Part shown: piece after piece, positions 46,865 through 56,063 of the stretch | Numbering within the stretch: position 1 is the stretch's first letter | How the letters are laid out: each line of letters opens with the position of its first letter | From: Nitrospirales bacterium | GTDB taxonomy: Bacteria; Nitrospirota; Nitrospiria; Nitrospirales; UBA8639 | Length of the DNA: 64,000 nucleotides | Assembly: GCA_031315865.1 (NCBI GenBank) | Contig: JALDRJ010000002.1 | Coordinates: 2,268,001-2,332,000 of the forward strand | Direction: 5' to 3' | Position numbers and translations under genes: made by a program | Notes under the pieces: model-generated | Databases searched by the model: none | Seen by the model: the letters and a program-made list of their open reading frames with translations, nothing else | What the model was told of the DNA's origin: nothing

Positions 46865-48844
46865 GTGTCTGCCAAAAAAACCATGATTACTGAACAATCT
46901 TCTCAAGCTTCGGTTCAACTGTACGCCAAAGCGATATTGATTCGCAGTGTGGAGCAGCGTTTGCTGGAACTTTTTAAAGAGGGACGGTTGTTTGGGACGG
47001 TACATACCTGTATCGGTCAGGAGTGGACTGGAGTGGCCGTCACTGAAGCGTTGCGAGACGGGGATCTGATCTTTAGCAATCATCGTTGTCATGGTCATTA
47101 TTTAGCCAAGACAGGCGATGTCGAAGGACTCATCGGCGAGATTATGGGTAAACAGAATGGCATGTGCGGTGGACGAGGCGGGAGTCAACATATTTGTTCC
47201 CAGGGATTCTATAGTAATGGAATTCAAGGCGGGATTGTCCCGGTCGCGGCTGGTCTGGCCTTGGCGCAGAAACTTTCAGGGACGGGATGTATCGCTGTTG
47301 TCTTCATCGGAGATGGAACATTAGGCGAAGGGGCGTTATACGAGACGTTGAATATGGCCTCCAAATGGGAATTGCCATTACTCATCGTTCTTGAGAATAA
47401 TTTCTATGCTCAGAGTACGCCGCAACACCAAACCCTCGCAGGTGATATTCTTGCACGAGGTGATGCATTCGGAATAAAAACGGCTCATGGCAATACCTGG
47501 AATCCGGAGGAACTGTTAGTGAGATCTGCGGAGAGCGTGCAATACGTACGAAATGAATGCCGCCCTCTCTTTCTCCAGATTGACACGTATCGGCTCATGG
47601 CTCATTCCAAAGGAGATGATGATCGTGCTCCGGAGGAAGTCAACGAATATTGGGCAAGGGATCCCATTGAATCCTTTCGACAACACACAGATAGTCAGCA
47701 AATTGAAGAAATTGATCGTACGATACAAGCGAGTATTGATCTGGCCGTGTCTCGGTCTGACGCCACCCCTTACTCAGAGGATAATGCCCAGGATGAGGAT
47801 AGACGAGAATGGTCCCTACTCAAATGGACCAAGACGTCGATCCCTGCATCTGAACGGATGGTGAATGTCATACACAGCTCGTTTCAGCGAAACATGCAGC
47901 GCGATCATAAAATTCTCTTGATTGGAGAGGATATCGAAGGGCCATACGGAGGAGCGTTTAAAGTTACGAAGAATTTGAGCCATGAGTTCCCGGGGCGTGT
48001 CAGAAATACACCTATTAGTGAAGCCGCTCTGGTGGGGTTGGGCAACGGTCTTGCTCTCAGTGGGTTTCTCCCAGTGTGCGAAGTGATGTTCGGTGATTTC
48101 CTCAGTTTAACCTTTGATCAGCTGTTAAACCATGCATCGAAATTTCGTTATATGTATAACGACCAGGTTCATGTGCCATTGATCGTGCGTACACCGATGG
48201 GAGGCAAGCGAGGGTATGGTCCGACCCATAGCCAGAGTATTGAAAAGCATTTTATGGGACTGCCGGGTACGACTATGTTGGCACTGCACCCTCGCTATGA
48301 CCCTGGGCTTGTATACGATGAACTTTTCTCGTCCATCGATCGCCCGACGATCGTCATAGAGAATAAGCTGCTCTACGGTCTTCGCGTCACAGATCAGGTT
48401 CCGAAAGGGTTTGTCCTTGAGCACTCACATGAGCAATACCCGAGCACCCGCATTCGTCCCATGGGTGATCCAGACATCACGATCGTGTGTTACGGCGGGA
48501 TGCTCGTCGATGTCGAACGGGCGATCCAGGAGTTATGCGATGAACGGGAGATCTTCTGTGAAGTGATCTGTCCATTGCAGTTGTACCCGTTTAATCCATG
48601 GCCGGTGATTGAGTCGGTTCAGAAAACTCGTAAGCTCCTGATCGTGGAAGAAGGAATACGGTTTGCGGCACTTGGGTCAGAATTGTTAGCCCAGGTTGCA
48701 GAGGTGACGCCTGGTGTGCTTGAGCGCGTTCGTCGGGTCTCTTCACCGAGTCATCCAATTCCTTCTTGCGGTCCTCTTGAAAAGCAATGTCTTCCAGGAG
48801 AATGTCACGTCGTTGAGGCTGTTAGTCATATGCTTGCGTCGTAG
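46865..48844 (+). CDS. 2-oxoacid dehydrogenase E1, alpha and beta fused
   Basis: A thiamine-diphosphate 2-oxoacid dehydrogenase in which both E1 chains are on one polypeptide. Residues about 10-320 are E1-alpha (HTCIGQEWTGVAV, HRCHGHYLAKTGD, and the TPP motif GDGTLGEGALYETLNMA beginning at residue 149 and ending in ENN), and about 335-659 are E1-beta (LIGEDIEGPYGGAFKVTKNL, DFLSLTFDQLLNHASKFRYM). It decarboxylates a 2-oxo acid and passes the acyl group to the lipoyl arm of E2. The substrate (pyruvate, branched-chain or other) cannot be told from sequence. The start is GTG at 46865, with AAGGAGAT upstream. No E3 gene is near. Confidence 0.88.
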   Translation: MSAKKTMITEQSSQASVQLYAKAILIRSVEQRLLELFKEGRLFGTVHTCIGQEWTGVAVTEALRDGDLIFSNHRCHGHYLAKTGDVEGLIGEIMGKQNGMCGGRGGSQHICSQGFYSNGIQGGIVPVAAGLALAQKLSGTGCIAVVFIGDGTLGEGALYETLNMASKWELPLLIVLENNFYAQSTPQHQTLAGDILARGDAFGIKTAHGNTWNPEELLVRSAESVQYVRNECRPLFLQIDTYRLMAHSKGDDDRAPEEVNEYWARDPIESFRQHTDSQQIEEIDRTIQASIDLAVSRSDATPYSEDNAQDEDRREWSLLKWTKTSIPASERMVNVIHSSFQRNMQRDHKILLIGEDIEGPYGGAFKVTKNLSHEFPGRVRNTPISEAALVGLGNGLALSGFLPVCEVMFGDFLSLTFDQLLNHASKFRYMYNDQVHVPLIVRTPMGGKRGYGPTHSQSIEKHFMGLPGTTMLALHPRYDPGLVYDELFSSIDRPTIVIENKLLYGLRVTDQVPKGFVLEHSHEQYPSTRIRPMGDPDITIVCYGGMLVDVERAIQELCDEREIFCEVICPLQLYPFNPWPVIESVQKTRKLLIVEEGIRFAALGSELLAQVAEVTPGVLERVRRVSSPSHPIPSCGPLEKQCLPGECHVVEAVSHMLAS

Positions 48845-48956
48845 GATTCGCCTGCGCCAGCCAGAGCGTTATTTGTGCGTTTGTGTTTGAGAGAAAACTC
48901 TACACTATGTGCGACTCTTCAAAAAACCCAGACACAATAGGGATCAACGAGCCGTC

Positions 48957-50342
48957 ATGAAACACAGCACCCCGGTCATTATTCCACAGGACAATGTGAA
49001 TGACGAGTCTGTGACGTTGCTGTCTTGGTCTGTTGCAAATGGAGAGAAAGTTACCCAAGGACAAATGATCGCCGAGATCGAAACGAGCAAGGCCGTGATG
49101 GAAATCGAAGCTCCCGCCTCTGGGATGTTGGTGTATTCTATTGAGCCTGGAAACGATATTAATGTCGGCGCCACGTTGTGTACCATTCAGGGGGAGGAGG
49201 CTACTGGTGATTCATTAGAGATTTCGACGATCGTTGAAACTCCGACGTTTTCTCTTGAAACGACTAAGAATGGCAATGCGGGAAATGGCTCAACATCCGT
49301 GTCTTCCGATATACCGACGCATTTTACCAAGAAGGCCCAAGCGTTATTAGAAGAACGCAAGCTTTCTCCTGAGAGGTTTTCCGGTAAGGGGCTCGTCCGA
49401 ACTCAGGACATTCTCGTTGAGCTTGGAGAAGCCCCGCGACCATCCTTACCAAGGTCCGTGGTGCTTCCAACAGAACAGTCGAAGTCCTTATCTGCTCCGG
49501 TTCCGGCCTCGGGCATTCCGTTTCGGACTGAAAAGTTATCGAAGAGTAAACGGACGGAGATCGGTTACTTAACGTCTGGCTATCAAAATTCACTGCCGAG
49601 TGTCATCACGGTATCGATACCTACAAAGGGCCTGCGTGCTGCAGTCGATCAGTATCAAGGAGTCTCGGCGACGACGAGCGCGGTGATTCTATTCGAAGCT
49701 GCGCGTCTACTGCGGCACTACCCGTTTTTCAATGCTTTTTTTCAATCGGAATCTGTCAACTTTTACGAAGAGGTCAATATTGGGTTTGCGATCGATGGGG
49801 ATTTGGGATTGAAGGTGCCTGTGATTCGTGCCGCGGACACCAAAAGCATTGCAGACATCACTCAAGAGATGCAAGAACTCATGGTCGCATACCTGAATAA
49901 TTCGTTGACCAGCCACGACCTCCAAGGTGGAACTTTCACCATGACAGATCTTTCAGGGGAAGGGGTGTTTACTTTTCACCCACTGATCAATCAAGGGCAA
50001 TCTGCGATCTTGGGAGTGGGAGGGGAATGTTATTCGCCGGGAAGCCGGGAAGGCGTGTTTCATCTCATCCTGGCTTTTGATCATCAAGTATCTGAAGGAC
50101 GACAAGCGGCGAAGTTCTTAAGAGAGTTGGGCGATCATTTACAGGCTTACGAAGCCGCGCTTGACGGAGCACGTTGTGACGGAGAAGACCTGAAAGCGAT
50201 TTCTTGTTCGCGTTGTTTGACCCCTATGGCCAATATCGAGGAATGGGATCACTTTCAACATTGGGATCACTTTATGGTGCAAATGGTAAAACCCAATGGC
50301 CAAACCGGGTATCTTTGCAGTGTCTGCCTCAGAGGATGGTAA
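48957..50342 (+). CDS. 2-oxoacid dehydrogenase E2-type acyltransferase with zinc-ribbon tail
   Basis: From Met at 48957 the 461-residue protein has a lipoyl domain (lipoylated Lys45 in IETSKAVMEIEAP), an E3/E1-binding-type domain (FTKKAQALLEERKLSPERF), and the CoA-acyltransferase catalytic domain. The active-site histidine is His376 in FDHQVSEGRQ, where the family has HxxxDG, so the Asp is Glu here. Beyond the usual C-terminus there is a 50-residue tail with Cys417, Cys420, Cys454 and Cys457, a zinc ribbon, and a repeated WDHF. It should transfer the acyl group to CoA or to a carrier protein. A 477-residue version from GTG 48909 is less likely. Confidence 0.85.
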   Translation: MKHSTPVIIPQDNVNDESVTLLSWSVANGEKVTQGQMIAEIETSKAVMEIEAPASGMLVYSIEPGNDINVGATLCTIQGEEATGDSLEISTIVETPTFSLETTKNGNAGNGSTSVSSDIPTHFTKKAQALLEERKLSPERFSGKGLVRTQDILVELGEAPRPSLPRSVVLPTEQSKSLSAPVPASGIPFRTEKLSKSKRTEIGYLTSGYQNSLPSVITVSIPTKGLRAAVDQYQGVSATTSAVILFEAARLLRHYPFFNAFFQSESVNFYEEVNIGFAIDGDLGLKVPVIRAADTKSIADITQEMQELMVAYLNNSLTSHDLQGGTFTMTDLSGEGVFTFHPLINQGQSAILGVGGECYSPGSREGVFHLILAFDHQVSEGRQAAKFLRELGDHLQAYEAALDGARCDGEDLKAISCSRCLTPMANIEEWDHFQHWDHFMVQMVKPNGQTGYLCSVCLRGW

Positions 50343-50350
50343 ACGAAGCA

Positions 50351-51028
50351 ATGAACCATGAGCTCAGGCAAATTGTGGCGGACCTATTTGAGACCGATGT
50401 CGAAGCTGTGAATGCCGACTTTGTATTGTCGACCAGGCGCATGCAAGGTTCATTAGCCAGGGCCAAACTTGATGCCGCAATTCGACATCGATTGGGGATC
50501 AAATCTCGATCCGTCTATTCCGTGAAGTCGTACGGCGAATTACAGAGCGCCCTCTTCGGGTCGAATGGACAAGACTCTGAAACTAACGCATCGCCTGCGG
50601 GCATCACCAATGGTACGCATTTGGATGCCTCCAAAATGTCGTCGAAAACAACGCTAGAGTTCGGCTCTTCGCTGAGTTGTGGCATCGATATCGAGATGGT
50701 CGAAAGTTTTCCAGAAGTTGAGGATTATTGGAAAGATTCGTTTTATACGAATGCTTTTTCATCCGTTGAAATCGCGTATTGCTTACTCCAAGAGCATCCT
50801 CGTATGCATTTTGCGGCGCGCTGGTGTGCCAAAGAGGCGTTGAAGAAGTGCGATCGTGTCTATCTGAATGAGGATATGAAGAACATTGAATTGGTATCAA
50901 ACTCTGATAGCCCACCCAGGTTTCGTGTCTATCGAAGTGGCCATCCAGAAGTTATTCAAGTTGCCGTCAGCATTTCTCATACCCCGCACCTGGCGGTCGC
51001 GATGGTGTGTAAAACCGCTGGGGCATGA
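50351..51028 (+). CDS. Acyl-carrier-like domain fused to an AcpS-type phosphopantetheinyl transferase
   Basis: The 225-residue protein has two parts. Residues 1-70 resemble an acyl carrier protein (helix ELRQIVADLFE, then GSLARAKLDAAIRHRLGI where ACP has DSL), with Ser34 at the position that takes phosphopantetheine. Residues about 105-225 are a holo-ACP synthase: GIDIEMVESF (Asp113), HFAARWCAKEALKKC (Glu162) and SISHTPHLAVAM. The carrier part is basic where ACPs are acidic. The start lies 8 bp after the E2 stop; Met at 50336 is an alternative. Translation coupling with E2 suggests that it supplies or charges the acyl acceptor for the E2 reaction. Confidence 0.75.
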   Translation: MNHELRQIVADLFETDVEAVNADFVLSTRRMQGSLARAKLDAAIRHRLGIKSRSVYSVKSYGELQSALFGSNGQDSETNASPAGITNGTHLDASKMSSKTTLEFGSSLSCGIDIEMVESFPEVEDYWKDSFYTNAFSSVEIAYCLLQEHPRMHFAARWCAKEALKKCDRVYLNEDMKNIELVSNSDSPPRFRVYRSGHPEVIQVAVSISHTPHLAVAMVCKTAGA

Positions 51029-51123
51029 AGAGATTTTGGATAAATCTACGGTTCGTCTTTCCTGAGATTGTACTGCCCTAAAAACATGAATATCCGATTA
51101 ACAGTGGAGTGAGAGATCACGAA

Positions 51124-52260
51124 ATGAGTCAATCTGAGCCCATTCGAATACTACACATCATCGATAAGCTTGAAATTGATGGGGCGAGCATCCATGGGAT
51201 TACGCAAACGCTCAAATGGTGGATACATTGCCATGATTCATCGCAGTTTGAGGCGACCGTCTGTAATCTTCGTGCGCGTGAGTCCGGAGGGAAGTTTTTG
51301 GAACGGTCCGGTATTTCCGTGGTCTATCTCGACAAGGGAAAGTTTGCGCCTTCGACGCTCACAGACCTCATGAAATTGATTCGTCAACTCCGGCCCCATG
51401 TTCTCCATCTTCATGGCTATGGGTCGGCGAACTTTGGACGTTTGGCGAGCTGGTTGACTGGAGTTCCCAATATTGTTCATGAGCATGCCGTCCTGATTGA
51501 TCAGCCTTTTTACCAAACGATCGCTGATACGATCCTCTCTCCTCTGACAACGAAGGCCATAGCCGTCTCAAATTCTGTGAAAGAGTTCATGCATCGACGT
51601 AGAAAAATCAACCCGTCCAGGATTGATATCCGTATCGTCGGTCTTCCGCTTTCCGAGCTTTCCCAATTTGACGCCACGTCCATAGCGATGAAGCGCAGCG
51701 AATTAGGCATATCCGAGAAGGAGACGATTGTCTCCGTGGTAGGGCGTCTTGCCGAAATGAAGGGCCAGATTTATTTCATTCGAGCAGCAGCCGAACTCAT
51801 AAAAACCTATCCTCTTACACGGTTTCTCATCGTTGGAGATGGGCCAGACAGGGAATTACTTGAGCGAGAAGCACAGCGATTGAAATTAGGTGACCGTTTA
51901 TTTTTTACAGGATTTTACGAAGATGTGTCGATTATGTTTGCGCTTTCAAACATTATTGTTATTCCATCAATTAATAAAGAGGGCGGACCACTCACCTTAT
52001 TAGAGGCTATGAATAGTGGAAAACCAGTCATCGGAACACCAACAGGAATGATGCCAGATGTCATTGTCGAGGGAGAAACCGGCTATATTGTTCCTCCTAA
52101 AGATGTTTCTGCGTTAGTGGATAAGTTGTCGACCCTCCTTGGTAACCCTCTATTGGCCAAAGAAATGGGAGAAAAGGGGTGGAAAGTTTGCCGAGAGTAT
52201 GACGTTGCGTATTCTAGCAAACACCTTGAAGGAATTTATAAAGATTTGGCAATGAAGTAA
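51124..52260 (+). CDS. Family 4 glycosyltransferase
   Basis: A GT-B glycosyltransferase of about 378 residues: IRILHIIDKLEIDGASIHGI at the N-terminus, VSVVGRLAEMKGQIYFIRAA opening the donor domain, and the EX7E-type acidic stretch INKEGGPLTLLEAMNSGKPV. It resembles the groups that act on polyprenyl-linked acceptors in exopolysaccharide pathways. The chosen ATG lies inside a reading frame that could start five codons earlier at GTG 51109, but GGAG is too close to that GTG. It follows the carrier/AcpS gene after 95 bp. Confidence 0.88.
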   Translation: MSQSEPIRILHIIDKLEIDGASIHGITQTLKWWIHCHDSSQFEATVCNLRARESGGKFLERSGISVVYLDKGKFAPSTLTDLMKLIRQLRPHVLHLHGYGSANFGRLASWLTGVPNIVHEHAVLIDQPFYQTIADTILSPLTTKAIAVSNSVKEFMHRRRKINPSRIDIRIVGLPLSELSQFDATSIAMKRSELGISEKETIVSVVGRLAEMKGQIYFIRAAAELIKTYPLTRFLIVGDGPDRELLEREAQRLKLGDRLFFTGFYEDVSIMFALSNIIVIPSINKEGGPLTLLEAMNSGKPVIGTPTGMMPDVIVEGETGYIVPPKDVSALVDKLSTLLGNPLLAKEMGEKGWKVCREYDVAYSSKHLEGIYKDLAMK

Positions 52261-52417
52261 GTCACGTGAGGAGCATGCTATGCACACAGGTCGAAGAATA
52301 CATCATTTTGACACAAAATTCCTTCATCCATACATGTAGTTCTACGCTCAACGTTCACCGTGAACATATAAATTTGGCTGGCCAAACATCTGATATATTT
52401 CCAGAGGATGCACGTGC

Positions 52418-53386
52418 ATGTACTATCTTCGCCTGTTCGTGAGCCTTCTCGTGTCGGTGATCGTCTTGATGTTCATCCCCTGGGATGACGTCAAGGTATT
52501 TAGTCGCGACCATCAATTGATCGCGAGTTATTTGGTCCTGGCAGGACTGTTAATTTATGTTGACCGCGTGGTGAATGCGATACGCTGGTTTATCCTGATC
52601 GATCATCGAGGCACCAGACTCCGTTTCTTTCAAATACTCGGCATCTATTTCAAGAGTACCTTCCTTGGTCTTGTCGCTCCGTCAGGCGCGGGGGGGGAGT
52701 TCCTCAAAGGCTACGGGCTTGTCAAGTCGGGAGTCAGGATTACCGAGTCGGTTTCTTCCCTGTTTGTGGAAAGAATTTTGGGTCTTGTCGCGTTGGTTGG
52801 CACTTGCTTGTGCGGTTTTGCCCTGTTTCATCAAGAATTAGAATTAATCCCCGGTCAACTTATTACGAGGATTATCTTTGGAGGGATAGGACTTGGAGTC
52901 ATCGGGGTGATCGTTGCATATTTCTGTTTTCCGTGGTTTGAACGACGGATACCACTGGAAAGCAAAGTAAACAAGGGACTTCAAGAAATAAGGCGCGCTC
53001 TCGGTTTTTATCAACAGATTAAGGCACGGATCATCGTTGCGCTGATCCTGTCTTTTATGGTCCAGCTTGTGCGTATCTACTTTACGTGGTGTATCGGTTT
53101 AGGTGTGGGCATGACCTCGGAATTGCCGTACTATTTTCTTTTTGTTCCAGTTATTTCACTGGTGAGTATGATTCCCATCTCCATTGCGGGACTTGGCGTC
53201 CAAGAAGGGGCGTTCGTGTATTTCTTTTCTCTCATTGAAGCGAATCTTGTCTTGATTCTTGCTATGGCCTTGCTCGTCAGAGTCTATATTGTGATTTCAG
53301 TGCTCCCAGGGGCCGTACTGTATGCGCGCGATGGAATCGGCGTGAATGCTCAACGCATCGCTAAAAATCACAAGGGCAACGCATGA
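52418..53386 (+). CDS. Lysylphosphatidylglycerol-synthase-type membrane protein (UPF0104)
   Basis: A 322-residue integral membrane protein with eight predicted helices and the family's signature blocks: RVVNAIRWFILIDHRG, TFLGLVAPSGAGGEFLKGYGL, VSSLFVERILGLVAL and SIAGLGVQEGAFVYFF. The soluble lysyl-transferase domain of MprF is missing, so it is the stand-alone flippase-like form often found beside glycosyltransferases. A role in moving lipid-linked intermediates across the inner membrane is plausible but not shown. Confidence 0.85.
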   Translation: MYYLRLFVSLLVSVIVLMFIPWDDVKVFSRDHQLIASYLVLAGLLIYVDRVVNAIRWFILIDHRGTRLRFFQILGIYFKSTFLGLVAPSGAGGEFLKGYGLVKSGVRITESVSSLFVERILGLVALVGTCLCGFALFHQELELIPGQLITRIIFGGIGLGVIGVIVAYFCFPWFERRIPLESKVNKGLQEIRRALGFYQQIKARIIVALILSFMVQLVRIYFTWCIGLGVGMTSELPYYFLFVPVISLVSMIPISIAGLGVQEGAFVYFFSLIEANLVLILAMALLVRVYIVISVLPGAVLYARDGIGVNAQRIAKNHKGNA

Positions 53387-53644
53387 TAGATAGCCTCATG
53401 ATTTGAAGAATTTGGTGGTCAGGGCTATTATGGCAATATGCATCATACCATTTGGTGGGGCATCTTACCCGAAGAAATAATGGTCAAACGAATGCCATTC
53501 AGCAAATCACCTGCTTTCGTCGACATTCGTCATCCTCTTTGTTCCAGTTGACCAAAATCCACGAATTCCACGCAATGAACGGTTTCTAACGTGAGACATT
53601 AAGACACAGGTTGAACATTCCGAAAGGATATTCACGAGTCTGTT

Positions 53645-54859
53645 GTGTCAACCCTGTCTCAGAGTGCAAGTATGCAGAGAAAGCCGACCAAACTCTATCT
53701 GATCATCGGTACCGTTATTCTGGCGAGCATTCTTTTTTTGGCCCTAGGTGAAGCCGGGTTAAGAGTATTGGATATTTCGTATCCTGTATTTCACACTTAC
53801 GACCCATTGAGAGGGAAGCGACTTATTCCGAACAAGGAGGGCTGGTTTCGATCAGAAGGGGAAGCGTATGTCCGGATTAATTCAGCAGGTTTTCGAGACA
53901 AAGAGCATGATGTAGAAAAAAAAGCAGGAATCTATCGAATCGCCATCTTAGGCGATTCCTACATGGAAGCTCGTCAAGTAGCTCTCGAGCATACGTTTGG
54001 CCGGCGCTTGGAGGAATATCTCCGTACATGTCAGACTGACCGGTTTAAAGCTATTGAGACTCTCAGCTTCGGGCAAGGAGGCTATTCGACGACGGATGAG
54101 CTCTTGACGCTTAAACATTATGTATGGCCGTATGACCCTGACATGGTCCTGACGGCAATCTTTCATGGAAATGACTTGATCGATAATTTCCCTACGATGA
54201 CAGAATGTTCAAAAGGTGAATGTCCTCACATTCAACGGCCATATTATTATTTTGATCATCAGGGAAATTTGCAGCTGGATAACTCGTTCAGGGAATGGAC
54301 GTTGAAGTCTGTGAAGGATCGAGCTTTACTCGAGGGTGTTCAATACTTGCATTTACTTGAGGTCCTGAATCAGGCTGTTCGGGTTATCAATAATTGGCGG
54401 ATCATGCGTGATGATGATTTCGCGTTCCATGAAACGGGTTTATCGGAATGGGTTTATGCCCCACCCCAAACCCCACAGCATCATGAGGCCTGGAAGATTA
54501 CCGAGAGCATTCTAGAGCTACTCAATCAGGAAGTGACGAAGCATCATGCTCAACCATTCTGGATGTTGGTCACGAATCCCAGTCAAATTGACGAAAAGCA
54601 GCGGCTAGCATTAGAACAACACCTTGGCGTTGATTCGTTGGATTATCCTGACCGGCGGTTCATGGCGTTAGGGAAGCGATTAGGTGTGCCGGTGGTGCCG
54701 CTTGTGTATGCCTTTCAGGAACATGCCGAGAAAAACCAAGTTTATCTGCATGGGTTTCCAAATACCCGGATGGGGGTAGGGCATTGGAATGAAAAAGGAC
54801 ATGATCTTGCAGCAAGACTAGTGGCCAAGGATATTTGTCAATTCCTTAAGTCTTCGTGA
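53645..54859 (+). CDS. Membrane-anchored SGNH hydrolase-like protein
   Basis: The 404-residue protein has an N-terminal membrane helix (LYLIIGTVILASILFLALGE), then an SGNH/GDSL fold facing the periplasm. The nucleophile block is IAILGDSYMEARQV, an asparagine block is AIFHGNDLIDNF, and the C-terminal catalytic block is GHWNEKGHD. Such enzymes remove or transfer acyl groups, for example on alginate or other polysaccharides. With the acyltransferase cassette 5 kb upstream it could edit acyl groups on the exported polymer. GTG 53645 is used; an ATG at 53672 is an alternative. Confidence 0.8.
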   Translation: MSTLSQSASMQRKPTKLYLIIGTVILASILFLALGEAGLRVLDISYPVFHTYDPLRGKRLIPNKEGWFRSEGEAYVRINSAGFRDKEHDVEKKAGIYRIAILGDSYMEARQVALEHTFGRRLEEYLRTCQTDRFKAIETLSFGQGGYSTTDELLTLKHYVWPYDPDMVLTAIFHGNDLIDNFPTMTECSKGECPHIQRPYYYFDHQGNLQLDNSFREWTLKSVKDRALLEGVQYLHLLEVLNQAVRVINNWRIMRDDDFAFHETGLSEWVYAPPQTPQHHEAWKITESILELLNQEVTKHHAQPFWMLVTNPSQIDEKQRLALEQHLGVDSLDYPDRRFMALGKRLGVPVVPLVYAFQEHAEKNQVYLHGFPNTRMGVGHWNEKGHDLAARLVAKDICQFLKSS

Positions 54860-55007
54860 TATCAAGCGACCACTCGGTGGTTGCATTTGATCTCAGGAAA
54901 AAAAGGGATGATTCATTGATCATTCACAGACAATTGGAGATTAACCGTATAGAGATGTGTTAGGGTGGATTGTGAAGGTTTATCAAAGCTAACGCTGAGA
55001 ACCACGG

Positions 55008-56063
55008 ATGTCTGCCCGTGGATATCGACTCTGCAACATCGATGTTATGAAAAATACCTCTCTTAAGGGCAAAAGGGTTCTGGTGACAGGAGCAACTGGT
55101 TTTGTTGGAAGTCGTCTTGCCCGGCGATTAATGCAGAAAGGTGCCAGCGTACGTGCATTAGTCCGTCAAAGTAGTAATCGTGAGACTGCTGAGGATCTGA
55201 AGCGTAATGGCATAGAAGTTTGTTATGGGGATATTACTGATCGTCAAAGCATAAGTGATGCGGTCAAACATGTGGAGTATATTTTTCACATTGCTGCCCT
55301 CTTCCGTTCAGCGAAGCACGCTGAGAGTGTATTTTATGAGGTGAATGTCGAAGGGACGAGGAACGTTTTGTCTGCAGCTGAACGTGAAAACGTGAAGAGA
55401 GTGGTTCATTGTAGCACCGGGGGAGTACATAGTCATATCCCGCATCCACCTGCGACGGAAGAAGAGCCATATCGCCCTGGAGATATTTATCAATTGACGA
55501 AATGTGAAGGGGAAAAATTAGCAAAAGAGCGATTCACTTCAGGGCGTGTCAAAGGGACGATCATTCGTCCGGCCATGATTTGGGGGCAAGGTGATACGAG
55601 GACGTTGAAGCTCTTTCGCGGCGTTGCCCGTCGGCGTTTCCCAATTATTGGCAGTGGCCGTACTTTGACACATTGGGTTGATGTGGAAGATTTGGCCGAA
55701 GGATTTATTTTAGCGGCCGAGCAGGAAGCGGCTATCGGACAGACGTACATACTCGCTGGTGAAAAATCTGTGTCTCTTGAAGAACTTGTCAGGACCATTA
55801 GCCGCATCGCCGGGGTGCGACCTCTTCCGTTTAAAATTCCCGCTCGCCCTGTACAACTTCTTGGCTCGCTCACTGAAGCCATTTGTAAACCATTGAATCT
55901 CGAGCCTATCCTGTATCGCCGCCGCGTAGACTTTTTCACGAAAACACGGTCTTTTGATTCCTCAAAGGCGAGAAAAGATTTGGGTTTTGCGCCTCGCAGG
56001 TCTTTTGAAGCTGAAGTGCAAAACATCTTTGATTGGTACGAACAACATGGATGGCTAGCGTAG
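55008..56063 (+). CDS. NAD-dependent epimerase/dehydratase
   Basis: A 351-residue extended short-chain dehydrogenase: VLVTGATGFVGSRLARRL for NAD binding, the catalytic Tyr-Lys pair in DIYQLTKCEGEKLA, and the lid block GSGRTLTHWVDVEDLAEGFI. The family includes sugar nucleotide epimerases and 3-beta-hydroxysteroid-like oxidoreductases; in this locus a nucleotide-sugar substrate is most likely. A start at ATG 55047 (MKNTSLKGKRVLVTG) would suit the family too. It is the intact relative of the broken epimerase at 45454-45894. Confidence 0.85.
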   Translation: MSARGYRLCNIDVMKNTSLKGKRVLVTGATGFVGSRLARRLMQKGASVRALVRQSSNRETAEDLKRNGIEVCYGDITDRQSISDAVKHVEYIFHIAALFRSAKHAESVFYEVNVEGTRNVLSAAERENVKRVVHCSTGGVHSHIPHPPATEEEPYRPGDIYQLTKCEGEKLAKERFTSGRVKGTIIRPAMIWGQGDTRTLKLFRGVARRRFPIIGSGRTLTHWVDVEDLAEGFILAAEQEAAIGQTYILAGEKSVSLEELVRTISRIAGVRPLPFKIPARPVQLLGSLTEAICKPLNLEPILYRRRVDFFTKTRSFDSSKARKDLGFAPRRSFEAEVQNIFDWYEQHGWLA

